Origin: Diadema setosum
Lineage: Eukaryota > Echinodermata > Echinoidea > Diadematoida > Diadematidae
Direction: 5' to 3'
DNA: 64,000 bases
NCBI GenBank assembly: GCA_033980235.1
Contig: CM067070.1
Coordinates: forward strand, 28,238,627-28,302,626
Part shown: piece by piece, positions 59,040 to 64,000 of the stretch
Layout of the letters: each line of letters starts with the position of its first letter
Numbering within the stretch: position 1 is the first letter of the stretch
Program-made: the position numbers and the translations under genes
Notes under the pieces: model-generated
What the model was told of the DNA's origin: nothing
Databases searched by the model: none
What the model saw: the letters and a program-made list of their open reading frames with translations, nothing else

Positions 59040-62000
59040 GAAAGGACATTCCACAACTGGGGGCATTAACTTAGAAAATCAATAGTTAATCAGAGACCGA
59101 ATTAATCTTCCATCTATTTGTATACCGTGCGTATTGTCACTGCATAAAACAGATAAGAAACTTGCGTTCATTACAAATGTCATACCGATACACATCATAC
59201 AATGCGTACATATCAAACTTCATGGGAGACATGGATTGTTCAATACAACCTGACCCTTACGCAAGCCGGGCTCCCCAAACGTAAGTCTTCCTTGCCCGCC
59301 AAAATATAACCCAGCGCTCTTTACCTCAACATTGACCAATGGCCTCCATCCAAACCATTAATTCGTGTTGGAATGTATTTAACCAGCTTTCCTCCCTAGA
59401 CACATTGCTCCTGAGTTATTTCCCGATACACACATTTGATTCAAGACCATAGACAATAACATAAAAATTCAGTAATTAAAGCACAAACGACATGAAAAGT
59501 ACCTTGTTTGTATACCTTAATACACACATTTCCCGAAACACACATTTCAAAACCTTAGGCAGTAACATGAATAATCGGTGATTAAAACATAAGAGAGATG
59601 AAACCTTCCCTGTTTATATATCTTGCATCTGTTCACAACCTGAACCAAACAGAACCCAAACTTATCTGCACATGTGGAGTATGCATGCATTACAAAATGT
59701 CATGATAGCTCTTGGCTTATCGAGTGCTCTTACCCGTGAACCCTGTGTGCCTACATAACCTAAACTTCATTTCCTCTGGTATAGCACTTGAGATATTCAA
59801 TACTACTCCGACCCTAACATGAAATATAAACTGGAGCTCGCGCGCCCAAACCTCTGGCTCCTTCCAGAACATTGCAAAACGAAAGAATCTGCATATTTAT
59901 AAATGCACATTTCCTCTTCTAAAGCTCTGTGACATCCCAGGTGGAAACACCGGCGTCGAGCATTTCTAATTAGCATGACAGCTCTAGTTAATCCCATCAA
60001 ATAAACAAGTTCTGAGTGCATTGGTTGTCGTTGATTTTACTCTTTCTAAGGAACAATACACTCTTAGCAAAGTGCTCTTCATTCCTGCATACTTTCTCGA
60101 CCAGAAAATAATAGACGTAGTTAAACACACAGGTCAGTAACTCATGCAGTCTCAGTCTTGTGCGGCACAAACAGATTCCAACCCGGGGGCACTGACTTGA
60201 AGTATCAATAGATGTGCCCAATCATACAGAAAAAAAAAAGAAAAAAAAAAAAGAAAACAAGCCCCATCACCTGTTTATCATTATACAATGATGTGCACTA
60301 TTGCTACCAAATACCAAGAAACATTTCCTACATACTGCATATGCGTTGTTGCTCAATTTGCACTTACACGTCGGTAATTAAAACACAAAAGCAATGAAAA
60401 GTACCCCGTTTATATACCTTGATACACATATTTCCCGAAACACACATTTCAAGACCTTAGGCAGTAACATAAAAAATCTGTGATTAAAACATAAAAGAGA
60501 TGAAACCTTCCCTGTTTATATATCTTGCATCTGTTCACAACCTGAAACAAACAGAACCCAAACTTATCTGCACGTGTGGAGTATGCATGCATTACAAAAT
60601 GTCATACTGATAGCCCTTGGCTTATCGAGTGCTCATACCCGTGAACCCTTGTGCCTACAAAACCCAAACTTCATTACCTCTGGTGTAACCTTTGAGATAT
60701 TCAAATACTAACCCGACCCTAACATGAAATAAAGCTCGCGCGCCCAAACCTCTGGCTCCTTCCAGAACATTGCAAACGAAAGAATCTGCATATTATAAAT
60801 GCACGTTTCCTCTACTAAAGCTCTGTGACATCCCAGGTCAAAACACCGGCGTCGAGCATTTCTAATTAGCATGACAGTTAATCCCATCAAATAAACCCGT
60901 TCTGTGTGCACTGGTTGTCGTTGATTTTACTCTTTCTAAGGAACAATACACTCTTAGCAAGGTGCTCTTCATTCCTGCATACTTTCTCGACCATAAAATA
61001 AGAGATGTAGTTGAACACACAGGTCAGTAACTCATGCAGTGTAAGTCTTGTGCGGCACAAACAGATTCCAACCCGGGGGCACTGACTTGAAGTATCAATA
61101 GATGTGCCCAATCATAGAGAAAACAAAAAAGGGAAAACAAGCCCCATCCCTGTTTATTTTTATACATTGATGTGCATTACTGTTACCAAAATACCGAAAA
61201 CCATTTCCTTTATACTGCATATGTTATGCGTTGTTGCTCAATTTGCACTTACACATCGGTAATTAAAACACAAAAGCAATGAAAAGTACCCCGTTTATAT
61301 ACCTTGATACACACATTTCCCGAAACACACATTTCAAGACCTTAGGCAGTAACATAAAAAATCTGTGTTTAAAACATAAAAGAGATGAAACCTTCCCTGT
61401 TTATATATCTTGCATCTGTTCACAACTGAAACAAACAGAACCCAAACTTATCTGCACGTGTGGAGTATGCATGCATTACAAAATATCATACTGATAGCCC
61501 TTGGCTTATTGAGTGCTCATACCCGTGTTCCCTTGTGCCTACATAACCTAAACTTCATTTCCTCTGGTATAACACGTGAGATATGCAAATACTAACCCGA
61601 CCCTAACATGAAATAAAGCTCTCGCGCCCAAACCTCTGGCTCCTTCCAGAACATTGCAAAACGAAAGAATCTGCATATTTATAAATGCACATTTCCTCTA
61701 CTAAAGCTCTGTGACATCCCAGGTCAAAACACCGGCGTCGAGCATTTCTAATTAGCATGACAGTTAATCCCATCAAATAAACAAGTTCTGTGTGCATTGG
61801 TTGTCATTTACTCTTTCTAAAGAACAATACACTCTTAGCAAGGTGCTCTTCATTCCTGCATACTTTCTCGACCATAAAATAAGAGATGTAGTTAAACACA
61901 CAGGTCAGTAACTCATGCAGGGTAAGTCTTGTACGGCACAAACAGATTCCAACCCAGGGGCACTGACAGTTGACATATCAATAGATGTGCCCAATCATTA

Positions 62001-64000
62001 AAAAACAAACAAACCAACAGACAAACAAACAAACCTTATCACCTGTTTATTTTTATACGTTGATGTGCACTATTGCAACCATAATACCAAGAACCATTTC
62101 CTTTATACTGCATAATTGCGTTGTTACACAATTTGCACTTACACAGCAGCATGGCTTGTTTGAGTGTACATGACCATTTCAATAGCAGATAAGAAGAAAA
62201 AAAAATCCACTCCAAAGGCAACCATTGCTTTCAACTAAACCGAAATCTGAAAAAAGCAAAGAAGAAATGTAGAAATCCCCTCGAAGTCTCCCTGCTACTC
62301 CGAAATCCCTCCTAACTTATTTATCTTTAGAACTAATTTATTAAAAAAAAGAAAAAAAAGGGGGGGGGGAGGGGGATGAGGAATCTTTCCAATCCACCAA
62401 TTAAACTTAATATCAATCTGGAAGAGCGAGAGAGAGAGAGAGAGGGGGAAAAAATAGTTGCCTTATACAACTCCGTGTAGTAATTTTCTGTTTAACTGCT
62501 TCATATACACTGTATATAACCAGTTAACGCTATCTGCAACAAATTATTACTTTCACTATTAAATGTGCACTGCATCCCGTTTCTCTTGCTGACACACATT
62601 GGTGTATACACATTGGTTGCTCGCTATTGATCCTACCCTTTCTGAGGAACCATGCCCTCTATACCATGATCCTCATTCATGCATACTTTCTCAAACCTAA
62701 GAAACATAATTAAGCACCCAGGTCAAATTACACAGCATGCAGTGTATAGGCCATTATAACGGCCAAGACACCTTGTACCGAGTTGTACAAATACCAAAAC
62801 CACCCTTACATAAACTAAAAGCTCCCGCTCCCAGAATCACTCCTCCCGGAATCATTTCAAAACGAAAAATCTGCATATTCCTTGATGCACATTTCCTCTT
62901 CTAAAGCTCTGTGACCCCCAATATCAAAAACCCGGCATCAAGCGTTTCTAATTAACATGACAGTTGATCCAATGACATAATCCCGTTCTGTGTGCATTAG
63001 TTGCCGTTGATCTTACTCTTTGGCTGCTTTCACATAGAAGTATTCGGTATTCGGTATTCGGTATTCGCTATTCGCTATTCGCTATTCGAGCACCGAATAC
63101 ACCATCACCCGCACCGTCAACTCACCATCCCATGTAGTGAGGATTTCTTCCTCCTACATCGCAGCGAATCTTATAAACAATTTCTAAACTGCATAAGAAT
63201 GTCGGTCTGCATGCTTATATTTGCTAACGGGCAAATCCAGACCAAAAGTGTCATTATTTCATAAACGAGAGACGGTATACGCTGCAAGAAAATCGAACAA
63301 GCTCGATTCCCACTTTGCTATACTTTTCGCAGGTATTCGGTACTTTCGAATAGTGCCCTCTTATGTGAACCGGTGTGAGGAAATCCTATCGTTCGATTCA
63401 AGCTATTCGCGTGCCCTCGAAAAACGAGCCTGAATACCCGAATAGTATACTTCTATGTGAAAGCAGCCTTTCTGAGGGACTATACACTCTATACCAAATG
63501 GTCTTTATTCATGCATACTTTCTCGACCAGAAAATAATAGACATAGTTAAATACACAGGTCAAGTGACTCATGCAGTGTAAGTCTTATATGGCACAAACA
63601 GATTCCAACCCGGGGGCACTGACTTGAAGTATCAATAGATGTGCACTTGCACTTGCAACACATGTCCTTTTAAGAATGTACATGACCTTTTCAAAGATCA
63701 TTAATGCACATTCCTCTTCTAAAACTCTGTGGCACCCCAAGTCAAAACACCGGCATCGAGCCTTTCTAATTAGCATGACAGTTGATCCAATCAATTAATC
63801 CCGTTCTGTGTGCACTGGTTGCCGTGGATACCCTTTCTGAGGAACTATACAGATGCGAAATGCCCTTCATTGATGCATTCTTTCTCGAACATTAAATAAA
63901 AAACATAGGTGCCTATAGTTAAGCCCACCGGTTAAATAACTCATGAAGTGTGAATCTTGTACAATACAAACACTTCCAACCAGGGGGCACTGGCTTAGAT
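59040..64000. repeat. Satellite-like tandem array, ~890 bp unit, running off the window
   Basis: The anchor GGGGGCACTGACTTGAAGTA recurs at about 60186, 61075 and 63612, with diverged forms near 59057, 61954 and 63983. A second anchor, CTCTGTGACATCCCAGG, recurs near 59926, 60824 and 61710 with diverged copies near 62908 and 63726. Spacings of 898, 886-889 and 880 give a unit of about 890 bp. Units starting at 60176 and 61065 are very similar; outer units are diverged or shortened, and the fourth is disrupted by a MITE and a (GA)n tract (62427-62444). The short minus-strand frames recurring per unit are discussed under rejected items. Confidence 0.85.
63022..63468. mobile_element. GGCTGCTTTCACATAGAAG MITE within the satellite
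   Basis: 447 bp with inverted ends GGCTGCTTTCACATAGAAG and CTTCTATGTGAAAGCAGCC (19 of 19), flanked by TTT on both sides. It interrupts the satellite sequence 'ACCCTTTCTGAGG'. The left subterminal region is a tandem 8-base repeat (TATTCGGT/TATTCGCT, 63042-63089), with scattered inverse ATTCGGTA/GAATAG motifs on the right. A 3-bp target duplication would suit PIF/Harbinger but the class is uncertain. Confidence 0.85.

Noticed and set aside
59803..63794. Recurring ~60-75 residue minus-strand open frames in the satellite (e.g. at 59803-60021, 60708-60911, 61603-61797, 63585-63794) sharing LIRNARRRCFDLGCHRAL
   Set aside because: They recur because the DNA unit recurs. Copies differ by indels that change the frame and C-terminus, and there is no recognisable domain or splice support.

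Overview
The window is animal nuclear DNA: AT-rich, split genes with GT/AG introns, many microsatellites, two LINE retrotransposons, a tRNA-derived SINE and numerous inverted-repeat (foldback/MITE) elements. Gene family and repeat style suggest a marine invertebrate, most likely an echinoderm; that assignment is inference and the class is not resolved.

The gene content is a tandem pair of + strand paralogs, called gene A (runs in from the left edge, stop at 29056) and gene B (36726-45829). Both encode the same unusual architecture: extracellular immunoglobulin-like domain(s), one transmembrane helix, a short cytoplasmic linker, and an intracellular P-loop GTPase-like domain resembling the interferon-induced IFI44/IFI44L family. 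Exons were assembled by splice sites and phase. The visible gene A exons give 498 codons with no frame break (linker exons excluded), and gene B gives a complete 434-codon reading frame from a signal peptide to a stop. Exon lengths and phases match between the two (324/324, 129/123, 168/156, 168/162, 58/58, 71/71). Gene A has at least two more Ig-type exons than gene B. Gene B keeps the P-loop but has lost the G3-like D-x-x-G motif, so it may be a pseudo-GTPase.

In gene A the intron between the membrane exon and the GTPase exons has grown to 18.8 kb (4128-22923). It is largely a decayed tandem array with a ~1.48 kb unit (about 6168-22700), and each unit carried a 78-nt phase 1-1 mini-exon for a Ser/Thr/Pro/Glu-rich linker. 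Four mini-exon copies are intact and two are broken. The array was later hit by a SINE, TTAA-flanked MITEs, two oppositely oriented foldback elements, an AACGTT-rich block and a 5.2 kb long-terminal-inverted-repeat element.

The intergenic stretch 29109-36660 contains concentric nested inverted-repeat elements (31700-35112) and a foldback element (35444-36419) that ends about 250 bp upstream of gene B's TATA box. Downstream of gene B lie a degenerate CR1/Jockey-type LINE (about 49020-52720, minus strand), a short duplicated segment (53190-53850), an L1/Tx1-type LINE with frameshifts in homopolymer runs (about 53847-58259, minus strand), and a satellite-like array with a ~890 bp unit (about 59040 to the window end) interrupted by a 447 bp MITE.
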